From Bradyrhizobium nivariense (lineage in GTDB: Bacteria; Pseudomonadota; Alphaproteobacteria; Rhizobiales; Xanthobacteraceae), in the NCBI RefSeq assembly GCF_029846715.1, contig NZ_JARVWW010000016.1:122730-186729 (forward strand): a stretch of 64,000 nt of DNA, in the 5' to 3' direction. The notes beneath the pieces were generated by a model, which searched no databases, was not told the DNA's origin, and worked only from the letters and a program-made list of their open reading frames with translations. Positions 19,047 through 29,996 of this stretch are shown here, piece by piece. Position numbers and translations under genes: made by a program. Position 1 is the stretch's first letter; every line of letters begins with the position of its first letter.

Positions 19047-19100
19047 CTTCGACTGGTGTCCACGGGAAATCGTTCCCGGGGAACCGCCGAGGGCCCCCCG

Positions 19101-20249
19101 ATGCTTGCGCGTGACGACAAAGAATCCCTGAAACGCACCCCCCTTTACGACCTTCATGTCTCGCTCGGCGGCAAGATGGTGCCGTTCGCGGGCTATGACA
19201 TGCCGGTGCAATATCCCGCGGGCGTGCTGAAGGAACACCTTCATACCCGCAACGCAGCCGGCCTGTTCGAGGTCTCCCACATGGGCCAGATCGCGCTCAG
19301 GCCGAAATCCGGCAAGGTCGGGGACGCCGCCCGCGCGCTGGAGCGGCTGGTGCCGCAGGACATTTTGGCGGTTGCGCCGGGGCGGCAGCGCTATGCCCAG
19401 TTCACCAATGCCGAGGGCGGCATTCTCGACGATCTGATGGTCGCCAATTTCGGCGATCATCTTTTCCTGGTCGTCAACGCCGCCTGCAAGGCCGAGGACG
19501 AGGCGCATCTGCGCGCGAATCTCTCGGACGACTGCGTCATCGAGCAGCTTCAAGACCGCGCGCTGATCGCGTTGCAGGGCCCGAAGGCGGAAGCGGCGCT
19601 GGCGAAATTATGTGCAGAGGCGCCCGGCATGAAGTTCATGGACGCCGGCCCGCACCAGGTCGCCGGCATCGACTGCTTCGTCTCGCGCTCGGGCTACACC
19701 GGCGAGGACGGCTTTGAGATTTCGGTTCCTGCCGGCGATGCCGAGCGGCTCGCCAAGGCGCTGCTGGAGAACACGGACGTCATGCCGATCGGGCTCGGCG
19801 CCCGCGACAGCCTGCGGCTCGAGGGCGGGCTCTGCCTCTACGGCCACGACATCGACACCACGACCACGCCGGTCGAGGCCGCGCTGGAATGGTCGGTGCA
19901 GAAGAGCCGCCGCACCGGCGGCGCGCGCGCCGGCGGCTTTCCCGGCGCGGAAAAGATTCTGGCCCATTTCGACCACGGCACGGCCCGTCGTCGCGTCGGC
20001 CTGCGCACCGAGGGCCGTGCACCCGTGCGCGAGGGCGCGCTGCTGTTTGCGGATGCGACCTCCAGCGAGCCGATCGGAAAGGTCACCTCGGGCGGTTTTG
20101 GTCCGAGCCTGAATGCGCCGGTCGCGATGGGCTATGTGCCCACCGCATCGAGCGCGATCGACACAAAACTCTGCGCCGAGGTGCGCGGCCAACGCCTGGC
20201 CGTGCAGGTCGCCGCCATGCCTTTCGTGAAAAACACCTACAAACGCTGA
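19101..20249 (+). CDS. gcvT: Glycine cleavage system T protein (aminomethyltransferase)
   Basis: The 382-residue T-protein transfers the methylene group from aminomethyl-lipoyl H-protein to tetrahydrofolate and releases ammonia. Signatures are GLFEVSHMGQIALR, the folate-site region RSGYTGEDGFEISV, and LRLEGGLCLYGHDID. The frame opens at 19041 inside the riboswitch, so ATG 19101 (MLARDDKESLKRTPLYDLHV) is the start. It is first in gcvT-gcvH-gcvP and riboswitch-controlled. Confidence 0.96.
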   Translation: MLARDDKESLKRTPLYDLHVSLGGKMVPFAGYDMPVQYPAGVLKEHLHTRNAAGLFEVSHMGQIALRPKSGKVGDAARALERLVPQDILAVAPGRQRYAQFTNAEGGILDDLMVANFGDHLFLVVNAACKAEDEAHLRANLSDDCVIEQLQDRALIALQGPKAEAALAKLCAEAPGMKFMDAGPHQVAGIDCFVSRSGYTGEDGFEISVPAGDAERLAKALLENTDVMPIGLGARDSLRLEGGLCLYGHDIDTTTTPVEAALEWSVQKSRRTGGARAGGFPGAEKILAHFDHGTARRRVGLRTEGRAPVREGALLFADATSSEPIGKVTSGGFGPSLNAPVAMGYVPTASSAIDTKLCAEVRGQRLAVQVAAMPFVKNTYKR

Positions 20250-20260
20250 GGACTGAGAAA

Positions 20261-20629
20261 ATGACCACGACGCTGTACACCTCCGACCACGAATGGCTGG
20301 CCATCGACGGCGACGTCGCCACCGTCGGGATCACCGACTATGCGCAATCCCAGCTCGGCGACGTCGTGTTCGTCGAACTGCCCAAGATCGGCCGCACCCT
20401 GAAGAAGGCCGAGGCCGCCGCGGTCGTGGAATCCGTGAAGGCCGCCTCCGACATCTACGCGCCTGTTACGGGCGAGGTGACCGAAATCAACGACGCCCTC
20501 GCCGCAGAGCCGGCGTTGGTGAATTCGGATGCGCAAGGCGCGGCCTGGTTCTTCAAGATCAAGGTTGCCGACAAAAGCGAGCTCGGCGGCCTCATGGACG
20601 ACACCGCCTACAAGGCCCACACGGCGTGA
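20261..20629 (+). CDS. gcvH: Glycine cleavage system H protein
   Basis: The 122-residue lipoyl carrier shuttles the aminomethyl intermediate between P, T and L proteins. The lipoylated lysine is in VESVKAASDIYAPV. The start ATG 20261 follows GGACTGAGAAA and lies 11 bases after gcvT. Its length is normal. The gap to gcvP holds an intergenic repeat. Confidence 0.96.
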   Translation: MTTTLYTSDHEWLAIDGDVATVGITDYAQSQLGDVVFVELPKIGRTLKKAEAAAVVESVKAASDIYAPVTGEVTEINDALAAEPALVNSDAQGAAWFFKIKVADKSELGGLMDDTAYKAHTA

Positions 20630-20654
20630 GATGATGCAGACTCAACCGATCGTC

Positions 20655-20748
20655 ATGCCCCGCGAAGGCGGGGCATCCAGTAGCCACCGGCAGCACGGAT
20701 TGAACCGAGAAGCCGCGGCGTACTGGATCGTCCGCCTTCGCGGACGAT
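20655..20748. repeat. Bradyrhizobium mosaic repeat within the gcv operon
   Basis: Two palindromes, GCCCCGC-GAAG-GCGGGGC near 20657-20674 and CGTCCGC/GCGGACG at 20729-20746, bracket a unique core. The core contains AGCCGCGGCGTACTGGAT (20711-20728), an exact 18-base match to 42097-42114. It lies between gcvH and gcvP and is probably transcribed. Confidence 0.75.
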
Positions 20749-20785
20749 GACGACGACGGCGACAGATGACCTAAAGCGAGGACCC

Positions 20786-23653
<2,868 letters not shown>

Positions 23654-23673
23654 GGGAGAGGCTACGGCGCAAT

Positions 23674-23716
23674 CAACGAACGGCTCTCGTCGTCCCTCCG
23701 CCAGAGCCGTTCGTTG
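23674..23716 (+). terminator. Large hairpin after gcvP
   Basis: A perfect 14-bp stem, CAACGAACGGCTCT (23674-23687) and AGAGCCGTTCGTTG (23703-23716), has a 15-base loop and no clear T-run. It is the likely 3' end of the gcv transcript. The rest of 23717-23811 shows nothing. Confidence 0.6.
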
Positions 23717-23811
23717 GTGAGTTCAGTGCCTCCCCACCCAGGCCTGCTTGTTCAAGGGCGCCGGCTGCGGAGGAGTTTGTTGTCAGAATTAGCCGTGTCA
23801 CACCCGTAGCC

Positions 23812-24789
23812 TCAAGGCTTCGTTAGAACAGAACCGTAACGCCACAACCGATCATTGGTCAGTCGCGTGCCGCCCCACCAGCGGTCGATGGCATTGTGAC
23901 GACTGAAATCCTCATTGTAAGCAAGAACCGCCCGGCCGAACGCAGTCAACAACGGTCGACTGCGATGGTAAGCGTTGAGGCGTTCCTGCGAGTGGTTCCC
24001 GCGCAGGCTAGGCAACTGATCGTCAAGGCCGGATACGGCGGGCTCCGAACCTTGGGCCAGTCCTTCGAGTAGCGAGCCGAGTTCGAATTCCTGGAAAATT
24101 GACGGGCGGCCCAGTCCCGCGCGAGTAAAAAGACTCGACGCGGAGCTGTATCCCCGCGCCATCAGCGCAAGCAGGCGCATCTCGCTTGAACCAAGACCTG
24201 TCGTGGTGGACGGAAGTTCGTCGAGCAACTCGAGCAAGGCCCGCCTGAACATAGGTAAGGCGCTGAGGTCGCTTTCAAGGAGATCGAAGCAGGCTTCGGG
24301 CGTCGATGCCCGGTAAGCATGCCACGCCGTGAACGCCGCTTGCAACTCGCCTTGTCCGACATCGACATCACGCACCGCCCATGAGCGTAATCCCTCGATA
24401 TCGGCCCCGAGCAGATCGAAGGTGACGATAAATAATTTCAGTCGCGCAACGATCTCGGGATACGAACGCAGATAGTCGAGCAGCCAGACCAGCAGCAACT
24501 GATCGTTTGGGCTTGGATCAAACCACAGCTCGATTGCATCGTATCGCTCGCAGAAATCGACCAGGCCGAGGCCGCTGCCCGCCTCCTCGGCTTCGGGAAA
24601 CGCGACATCATCCGACCAGTGGCTCCCGGGACCGTGTTTGTCCGACCGCGTTGCGACCCAGGTTGCGAGCTCATGTGGAGAAGGCAGTGGTCCCCACACA
24701 AAACGGAAGAAGAAAGGAATCACGACGTCGGCACGATCTGCCAGCATGAGACTAAGACCGGAGGAACTGGTCAGGATCAGGTTCTTCAT
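23812..24789 (-). CDS. DUF1835-like hypothetical protein
   Basis: The roughly 325-residue cytoplasmic protein has an N-terminal alpha/beta segment (MKNLILTSSSGLSLMLADRA). A middle region has an acidic, aromatic stretch (ELWFDPSPNDQLLLVWLLDY), and the C-terminus is HNAIDRWWGGTRLTNDRLWR. This layout resembles DUF1835/DUF3658 proteins, where the Trp-rich tail is conserved. Alternative GTG 24801 adds four residues. It lies downstream of recA on the same strand but separated by about 100 bases. The function is unknown. Confidence 0.6.
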   Translation of the reverse strand: MKNLILTSSSGLSLMLADRADVVIPFFFRFVWGPLPSPHELATWVATRSDKHGPGSHWSDDVAFPEAEEAGSGLGLVDFCERYDAIELWFDPSPNDQLLLVWLLDYLRSYPEIVARLKLFIVTFDLLGADIEGLRSWAVRDVDVGQGELQAAFTAWHAYRASTPEACFDLLESDLSALPMFRRALLELLDELPSTTTGLGSSEMRLLALMARGYSSASSLFTRAGLGRPSIFQEFELGSLLEGLAQGSEPAVSGLDDQLPSLRGNHSQERLNAYHRSRPLLTAFGRAVLAYNEDFSRHNAIDRWWGGTRLTNDRLWRYGSVLTKP

Positions 24790-24888
24790 GGCCCCGCTCA
24801 CCCTACGCCAAGCGAAACGGGCACTGACGACGTCGGCAACTCAACGTCCTCAGCGCCCGCTCCTCGCGAAAACTCTCCGCGTTTAGGC

Positions 24889-25977
24889 TTACTCGTCAGC
24901 CGGCTCCTCGCCGTCGGCGTCACGCTCGGGGCTGCCGGCGAGAATCTGCTCGGCGATCAGGCCGGAGTTCTGGCGGATCGAGGTCTCGATCTTGGCGGTG
25001 ATGTCGGGGTTGGCCTTCAAAAACGCTTTCGAATTCTCGCGGCCCTGGCCAAGACGCTGGCTGTCATAGGAGAACCAGGCACCGGATTTTTCGACGATGC
25101 CGGCCTTGACGCCGAGATCGAGGATCTCGCCCATCTTGGAGACGCCCTCGCCGTACATGATGTCGAACTCGACCTGCTTGAAGGGCGGCGCCAGCTTGTT
25201 CTTGACGACCTTGACGCGGGTGGTGTTGCCGACCACCTCGTCGCGCTCCTTGATCGCGCCGATGCGGCGGATATCGAGGCGGACGGAGGCATAGAATTTC
25301 AGCGCGTTGCCGCCGGTGGTGGTCTCCGGCGAGCCGTACATCACACCGATCTTCATACGGATCTGGTTGATGAAGATCACCATGGTATTGGACTTGTTGA
25401 TGGACGCCGTCAGCTTGCGCAGTGCCTGGCTCATCAGACGGGCCTGCAGACCCGGCAGCGCATCGCCCATCTCGCCCTCGAGCTCGGCCTTCGGCACCAG
25501 GGCCGCGACCGAATCGATCACCAGCACGTCGACCGCGCCGGAGCGCACCAGCGTGTCGCAGATTTCCAGCGCCTGCTCGCCGGTGTCCGGCTGGGAGATC
25601 AGGAGCTCGTCGATGTTGACGCCCAGCTTGCGCGCATAGACCGGGTCGAGCGCGTGTTCGGCGTCGATGAAGGCGCAGATGCCGCCCTTCTTCTGCCCTT
25701 CCGCCACCGTGTGCAGCGCCAGCGTGGTCTTGCCCGAGGATTCCGGCCCGTAGATTTCCACGACGCGCCCCTTCGGCAAGCCGCCGATCCCGAGCGCGAT
25801 ATCGAGCCCGAGCGAGCCCGAGGAGACCGCCTCGACATCCATCGAGCGGTCGTTCTTGCCGAGCTTCATCACCGAGCCCTTGCCGAACTGCCGCTCGATC
25901 TGGGAGAGCGCGGCGGCCAGAGCTTTACTCTTGTCCATGGAAGATCCTTCGACGATACGCAGGGCAGTGGTGGACAT
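24889..25977 (-). CDS. recA: RecA recombinase
   Basis: The 362-residue DNA recombinase promotes strand exchange and LexA cleavage. Walker A is GPESSGKTTLALHTV, Walker B is VDVLVIDSVAALVPK, loop L1 is GEMGDALPGLQARLM and loop L2 contains INQIRMKIGVMYGSPETTTG. The acidic tail ends DGEEPADE. The frame opens at 26079, but ATG 25977 follows AAGGAGC and gives the normal start. An alphaproteobacterial SOS box lies 95 bases upstream. Confidence 0.97.
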   Translation of the reverse strand: MSTTALRIVEGSSMDKSKALAAALSQIERQFGKGSVMKLGKNDRSMDVEAVSSGSLGLDIALGIGGLPKGRVVEIYGPESSGKTTLALHTVAEGQKKGGICAFIDAEHALDPVYARKLGVNIDELLISQPDTGEQALEICDTLVRSGAVDVLVIDSVAALVPKAELEGEMGDALPGLQARLMSQALRKLTASINKSNTMVIFINQIRMKIGVMYGSPETTTGGNALKFYASVRLDIRRIGAIKERDEVVGNTTRVKVVKNKLAPPFKQVEFDIMYGEGVSKMGEILDLGVKAGIVEKSGAWFSYDSQRLGQGRENSKAFLKANPDITAKIETSIRQNSGLIAEQILAGSPERDADGEEPADE

Positions 25978-26071
25978 TGGGTCGTGCTCCTTATGGCGAG
26001 GATTCGCTAGGGGGACAAACGGCTGGCGAGGGCGGCGCGGCGATAAAAGCAATGTACCCCATTTGTTCCAG

Positions 26072-26086
26072 GTTCGCAATATGTTC
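26072..26086 (-). promoter_or_regulatory. LexA/SOS box upstream of recA
   Basis: The minus strand reads GAAC-ATATTGC-GAAC, an exact match to the alphaproteobacterial LexA operator GAAC-N7-GAAC. An extra GAAC lies 3 bases further on. recA is expected to be SOS-induced. Confidence 0.9.
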
Positions 26087-26092
26087 TTTTGC

Positions 26093-26135
26093 GATTTGGG
26101 TACTGGCCTGTTTTAACCCCCTAGTGTCCCAAGCC
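26093..26135. repeat. Partial copy of accessory-patch repeat
   Basis: GATTTGGGTACTGGCCTG followed by TTTTAACCCCCTAG closely matches 26351-26392. It abuts the recA promoter region and marks the left edge of the accessory patch. Confidence 0.55.
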
Positions 26136-26265
26136 AAATTCGGCGGTGTCCTAATTTTGTTCTAGAGTGGCCACAACCTGTTCATGCGCGGTTTGGATTA
26201 ACCCGTTTGAGGTGTAGCAAATAAAGACCGGGGCGTTCCGCCAGGAGAACACCCTGACGAGATAA

Positions 26266-26295
26266 GGCCGCCTCAGTTGGCGGCCTCTTTCATTT
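26266..26295 (+). terminator. Intrinsic terminator without an evident gene
   Basis: GGCCGCC (26266-26272) and GGCGGCC (26279-26285) flank TCAGTT, then TCTTTCATTT. The same sequence recurs at 28617-28646. The 130 bases before it (26136-26265) contain no gene, so it could end a small RNA. Confidence 0.65.
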
Positions 26296-26320
26296 CTTGG
26301 GGCTGAGCAGCTTCAGAGTC

Positions 26321-26392
26321 TTGAAATCCGAGTGGCCTATTTCGGCCCCGGATTTGGGCGCTGCCCTGTTTTAACCCCTATTGGCCTAAGCC
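26321..26392. repeat. Left direct repeat bounding the accessory segment
   Basis: TTGAAATCCGAGTGGCCTAT then TTCGGCC and a GGATTTGG block recur in the same orientation at 28321-28380. The two copies bracket about 2 kb. Confidence 0.65.
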
Positions 26393-26495
26393 GACTACAG
26401 CCGAAACGACGATCCTATTTCCGTCCAGCGCCACCTTCATCGCTCCGGCCTCAACCGGCGGCAACGGTGGCGGCGGAATATGAGGCGCTGGAGTC

Positions 26496-27241
26496 ATGGG
26501 CTGCATGGAATTGCACGACCGCATCATGGTCGGCGTGCGCACCGAGCGCCTTGAGCTGGACGAGCTGTGCAGCTTCGTCGGCAAGAAGCAAAAGAACGTC
26601 CAGCGCCACGAGATCAACGCCAAGGGCGATCAGTACGTTTTCATCGGTATGGCCGGGACGCAGAAGGCAGTCACTAGCTGGGGCGTCGGCAAGCGGAATG
26701 CTGAAAGCACCATGGACTTCCCGCACGACCTCCGCAGCCGCGTCATTGGTCAGCCCGAGATTTCAACGGACGGCTTCCACCCCTACCGCGTAGCGATCCG
26801 CGATGCCTTTGGCCCGGACGCCTCGCATGGCGTGATCGTAAAGACCTACTCCGTAACGCATCTGGTAAAGGAAGCGCAGGGCCGGTACTCGCCCGCCGCC
26901 GTAGTAGCTGTAAGCCGCGACGTAGTATCGGGCGATCCGAGCAGTACGTCTCAACGTCCTACGTTGAGCGCCAAAACCTTTCGCTTCGCATGGCCTCGCG
27001 CCGCTTCACCCGGTTGACCAATGGCTTTAGCAAGAAGCTGGACAACCGCGTGGCCGCCGTCGCGCTATACGTTGCGCACTACAATCTGTGCCGTACCCAT
27101 GCAGCCCTGCGCACGACGCCAGCGAAGGCGCTGGGGCTCGCTGAACGAGCTTGGAGTTTGCGCAGCTTGTGGACGCAGCGCTTGCTGTGGCGCCTGCGCT
27201 GCCCACTGAGACCCCGCCAGATCGGCGTCGGAAGTTCGTAG
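26496..27241 (+). pseudogene. Degenerate IS1-family-like transposase
   Basis: Two overlapping frames encode one transposase. The first (from 26496) has RLELDELCSFVGKKQKNV and STDGFHPYRVAIRDAFG. The second (about 26930-27241) has STSYVERQNLSLRMASRRFT, NGFSKKLDN and VALYVAHYNLCRTHAALRTT, all typical of IS1-like DDE enzymes. The frames join near 26935, so there is a frameshift; the N-terminal helix-turn-helix part is also missing. It is inactive. It lies inside the direct-repeat-bounded segment. Confidence 0.75.
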
Positions 27242-27339
27242 TAATTCAGGGAGGGAAGCAGGGGTGAGTCACTATGACTCACGAAAAACCCTTGCAGAAT
27301 CAACGATTCTGTTACTCTGCCATTCGCAAGGAGATTCGG

Positions 27340-27936
27340 ATGGCAGATGCAACGTACAATTTGAACGGCGGCTTCAAGCCGACAATGAAGAGGTTCGCCG
27401 ATCTTAGCGGGCCAGACTTTTTTCCAACCCCACCATGGGCGACATTTGCTCTTATCGACAATGAAAAATTCACCGGAGAAATTTGGGAAAGTGCGTGTGG
27501 TGATGGCACCATGTCGCGCGTTCTTGAGCAAACGAGCCAGCCTGTTCGTAGCTCTGACTTGTACGATCGCGGCTATGGCGAAGTAGGCTTTGATTTTCTT
27601 GAACCGAAGTGGTCGGCCGATAACATCGTAACGAACCCGCCCTACAACTGTGCTGAGGGTTTCGTCGCAAGTGGTGTCAAGCATTCAAACCGGAAGTTCG
27701 CTTTGCTCTTGCGTCTGGCCTTCCTAGAGGGCGCGAATAGAGCCAATACAATCTTCGCCAAGATACCGCCTGCCCGAGTATGGGTTTTCAGCGAACGCAT
27801 TACGTTTTACCCAAGCGGTGTCGAGCCGAAGGGAAGTGGGACAACCGCCTATGCGTGGTTCGTATGGGACAAAAATGCGCCGGGCCAAACCGAATTGAAA
27901 TGGTTCAAGCCCGGCTACAAAGCTAAGTTCGCTTAG
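27340..27936 (+). CDS. Phage-like DNA methyltransferase (NPPY)
   Basis: The 198-residue SAM-dependent methyltransferase has motif I in IWESACGDGTMSRVLEQ and the catalytic motif IV NPPY in NIVTNPPYNCAEGF, the pattern of N6-adenine (or N4-cytosine) DNA methyltransferases. ATG 27340 follows AAGGAG; an upstream open frame from 27274 is less likely. Base composition is visibly more AT-rich than the surroundings, suggesting transfer. No restriction nuclease is nearby. It converges on the small gene at 27937 with no gap. Confidence 0.8.
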   Translation: MADATYNLNGGFKPTMKRFADLSGPDFFPTPPWATFALIDNEKFTGEIWESACGDGTMSRVLEQTSQPVRSSDLYDRGYGEVGFDFLEPKWSADNIVTNPPYNCAEGFVASGVKHSNRKFALLLRLAFLEGANRANTIFAKIPPARVWVFSERITFYPSGVEPKGSGTTAYAWFVWDKNAPGQTELKWFKPGYKAKFA

Positions 27937-28227
27937 CTACGCGGCAACCTCTCGGCCCGGCAGGGCAAGGCCGCCGGGAATAGCGACCAGCTTGCCTTCG
28001 TAAATTGCGTTTCCGGGCGATGCTTTATGCGAGGTGATGTTGCGCACCTGCTGTTCCCATAACGCCTCGCCCGGCCGGGTTGGTGACGGCGCGAGGTCTT
28101 CGGCCGATAGCGTCAGGTAGTTCGGTATTTCTTCAACTAACTCTTTGATGGTCGCGCGACCTGAAGATCGATCGGTAAGAACTTTGATAGCCGCTTCGGC
28201 AACTTCAGCCTCAGTAACTCGGGACAT
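27937..28227 (-). CDS. Mrr-N-like small winged-helix protein
   Basis: The 96-residue protein starts at ATG 28227 after GGAGGTAGGGAAT. It reads SRVTEAEVAEAAIKVLTDRS, then a TIKELVEEIPNYLTLS block and RPGEALWEQQVRNITSHK. This is the pattern of N-terminal DNA-recognition domains of Mrr-type restriction proteins, but the nuclease domain is absent. It ends exactly where the methyltransferase ends on the other strand. It may be a target-recognition or regulatory partner of that enzyme; this is inference. Confidence 0.65.
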   Translation of the reverse strand: MSRVTEAEVAEAAIKVLTDRSSGRATIKELVEEIPNYLTLSAEDLAPSPTRPGEALWEQQVRNITSHKASPGNAIYEGKLVAIPGGLALPGREVAA

Positions 28228-28320
28228 ATTCCCTACCTCCATTCTGGTGGAGTCCAGAGATAGGTTCGCGCAATGGTAGTTGGAGTCAGTACAACTACGG
28301 GGAATATTCAGTGGCCTACT

Positions 28321-28380
28321 TTGAAATCCCGAGTGGCCTATTTCGGCCAGCACCGGATTTGGATGCTGGCCTGTTTCCGA
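28321..28380. repeat. Right direct repeat bounding the accessory segment
   Basis: TTGAAATCCCGAGTGGCCTA, TTTCGGCC and CCGGATTTGG repeat the unit at 26321-26392 in the same orientation with small indels. Confidence 0.65.
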
Positions 28381-28424
28381 CCTGGCCTGGTCTGAAATGA
28401 GCAGTGGCCTAATTTGGATGGCCT

Positions 28425-28598
28425 TCAAAAGCCATGATGCGAGCCGCCTCCGGAGGAGTCCCCGCTGCCCATACCCGGCAGATCGCTGCCACCATTGTCC
28501 GCCTTATCCGACATCACCTTCGTCCCCTGACGAAATGCGAACCAGATAAAACCCACGAAAGCGACCAGACAAATAAGTGGAACGAGCCAGCTCGGCAT
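28425..28598 (-). CDS. Small membrane protein (57 aa)
   Basis: The reading is MPSWLVPLICLVAFVGFIWF, then AFRQGTKVMSDKADNGGSDL, then a Gly/Ser-rich end with SHHGF. There is one transmembrane helix (residues about 4-21) followed by a hydrophilic, Gly/Ser/His-rich tail. ATG 28598 has GGGGGA upstream. Similar one-helix, Gly-rich proteins recur in Bradyrhizobium. The function is unknown. Confidence 0.7.
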   Translation of the reverse strand: MPSWLVPLICLVAFVGFIWFAFRQGTKVMSDKADNGGSDLPGMGSGDSSGGGSHHGF

Positions 28599-28616
28599 AT
28601 TTGTCCCCCGGGGGAA

Positions 28617-28646
28617 GGCCGCCTCAGTTGGCGGCCTCTTTCATTT
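28617..28646 (+). terminator. Intrinsic terminator, second copy
   Basis: GGCCGCC/GGCGGCC stem with TCTTTCATTT, identical over about 30 bases to 26266-26295. No plus-strand gene ends here. Confidence 0.6.
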
Positions 28647-28682
28647 GAAGACGTCCTCTTCCCTGTCACAACTTGAATCTAA

Positions 28683-28721
28683 CGCTACAATGTGTAACGC
28701 TTATATTGTAGCGCTACATTG
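28683..28721. promoter_or_regulatory. Triple CGCTACA operator-like array
   Basis: CGCTACAAT (28683-28691) and its exact inverse ATTGTAGCG (28705-28713) are followed by CGCTACATTG (28712-28721), giving three half-sites. The region is AT-rich and ends 27 bases before the small secreted-protein gene. Confidence 0.55.
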
Positions 28722-28747
28722 CGTACCGTTCGAACAACCCTGGAGGA

Positions 28748-28939
28748 GTGAGGTCAATTATCAAAATCGCTCTCGCGCTCTCTGTCTTCGCCGGTTCGCT
28801 CTCGGCGCAAGCGCAGATGTCGATTGCCGCGACGTCGTCGGTCACTCTGAAAGTCGGCGCAAAAATCACGAGGAAGTCTCAGTTGCACGACGGCTGCCAT
28901 AGCCGGCACGCGCAGATGCTGGGCAAGCCCTGCCATTAG
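28748..28939 (+). CDS. Small secreted protein with unusual start
   Basis: The 63-codon frame begins at GTG 28748 and encodes a signal peptide (IIKIALALSVFAGSLSAQAQ) and a short basic Cys/His-containing mature part ending HAQMLGKPCH. The Shine-Dalgarno GGAGGAG (28742-28748) overlaps the GTG, so it cannot serve it. It is well placed for an ATT codon at 28757, giving a 60-residue product. A hairpin terminator follows at 28963-28992. The function is unknown. Confidence 0.6.
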   Translation: MRSIIKIALALSVFAGSLSAQAQMSIAATSSVTLKVGAKITRKSQLHDGCHSRHAQMLGKPCH

Positions 28940-28962
28940 GGCGGCCCGTCCGAGGACCGTAA

Positions 28963-28992
28963 GGGGCCGCCCAGCTGGCGGCCTCTGTCGTT
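28963..28992 (+). terminator. Terminator after the small secreted-protein gene
   Basis: GGCCGCC and GGCGGCC with loop CAGCT, then TCTGTCGTTT. It is a diverged relative of the two terminators at 26266 and 28617. Confidence 0.6.
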
Positions 28993-29160
28993 TCACGGAG
29001 CAGCCGAAGGATTTTCGGTCCCCCTCTTCGACTAAAAGATGACGCGGATCGAAGACGGATGACCCGCGCGCCGTCAGAATTCCGTAATCCCCCGGCATCG
29101 AACCTTTTTGCGGTCTGCGGCTTCTTCGGGGATGGGACCGCAACTCTGGGGACCTCAGCC

Positions 29161-29328
29161 ATGACGGACAACGCGCATCACGATACGACCAGGCGCAATC
29201 CCCTGCTGGAGGCGGCGCGGGAGGAGATGATCAAGTTCGAGCGCAATGAAAACGAGTTCCGCAAGAAGGACCGCGAAGAGCGCGCCGCCGAGCTCCATTT
29301 GCCGCTGGACGCAATCAAGGTTCATTAG
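29161..29328 (+). CDS. Small charged hypothetical protein
   Basis: The 55-residue protein (MTDNAHHDTTRRNPLLEAAR ...) is almost entirely predicted helix with alternating charges (EEMIKFERNENEFRKKDREE). It could form a coiled coil. The frame is open from 29059, but the upstream part looks non-coding. No strong ribosome site was seen. The function is unknown. Confidence 0.5.
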   Translation: MTDNAHHDTTRRNPLLEAAREEMIKFERNENEFRKKDREERAAELHLPLDAIKVH

Positions 29329-29645
29329 GCCGCCAGGACGGGCTCGGAGCTGACCGCACCCGCGCCGCCGACGCGGCAGGCGGCGGTGATGTTCGCCGCC
29401 GGGAGCCGCCCGTTCATATCAAGGCATCGGCATGCGAATCGGGATTCGCATGCCCCGGAGACTAGTCCGCGCGATATGGTATCTAAATACTACCCGTAAA
29501 TCATTGATTGAACGACGAAATTTCCCAGCGGGCTACTGTGCATGGGGTTGTTTTCCATTTTTTGAAAGGCGCGCATGTGCCGCCCACGCACCGGAGCCCA
29601 ATTTGGGCCGGGCCTGCCGCCGTCTCACGGCGTGCCCACACCGCC
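29329..29645. other. Intergenic region with AT-rich stretch
   Basis: No supported gene. It contains the 24-bp palindrome at 29430-29453 and an AT-rich segment near 29470-29520. Confidence 0.45.
29430..29453. repeat. Perfect 24-bp palindrome
   Basis: GCATGCGAATC (29430-29440) and GATTCGCATGC (29443-29453) flank GG. It lies in 29329-29645, which has no convincing gene, and precedes an AT-rich stretch. It may be an operator or a hairpin. Confidence 0.6.
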
Positions 29646-29735
29646 CTACAGCAGCGCCAGCAAGACGATGCCGATCACCAGCACGACGAAGCCAGCCGCC
29701 GTCGCGGCGGCGAATGACCGCTCTACGTTGTCCAT
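29646..29735 (-). CDS. Candidate 29-aa membrane miniprotein
   Basis: From ATG 29735 the frame reads MDNVERSFAAATAAGFVVLV, then IGIVLLALL and stop. A GGGGTGG sits about 7 bases upstream. The product is a short acidic head plus one hydrophobic helix. Very short, so confidence is moderate. Confidence 0.4.
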   Translation of the reverse strand: MDNVERSFAAATAAGFVVLVIGIVLLALL

Positions 29736-29899
29736 GATGCCACCCCGTTGCCGGCGCGCCACGTTTCCCCCATGGCTGCACCGTCGCTGCGGAATCTCGC
29801 CTGCCCGTGTGTCCTGAGTTGTGCGAACGGATGTCGAAATTGGGACGGGTGCGGGGCCAGTCTGCGGCCTCGACTTTCGCTGCCAATGTCAGCCGCGTG

Positions 29900-29996
29900 T
29901 AAGCCTGGTCTCCTAGTCTGGTCGTGCCCGGTGGACCAACACCGGGCCTCCATACCAGTCGACGACCCCGCTCTCCCCGAGCGGGGTTTTCTGTTT
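29900..29996 (+). ncRNA. Candidate small RNA 1 of a tandem pair (AbcR/ar15-like)
   Basis: The layout is a hairpin, CCCGGTG (29927-29933) / CACCGGG (29940-29946), enclosed by CTGGT/ACCAG. A single-stranded GCCTCCATACC linker follows, then a strong intrinsic terminator, CCCCGCTC (29966-29973) / GAGCGGGG (29979-29986) plus TTTTCTGTTT. There is no reading frame with a ribosome site. The exposed CCUCC could pair with Shine-Dalgarno sequences. The 5' end is a guess. Confidence 0.6.
29966..29994 (+). terminator. Intrinsic terminator of candidate small RNA 1
   Basis: CCCCGCTC / GAGCGGGG, loop TCCCC, then TTTTCTGTTT. Confidence 0.85.

Noticed and set aside
28434..28676. An 80-codon plus-strand frame
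   Set aside because: It overlaps a better-supported 57-residue membrane protein on the minus strand and has an unlikely composition.
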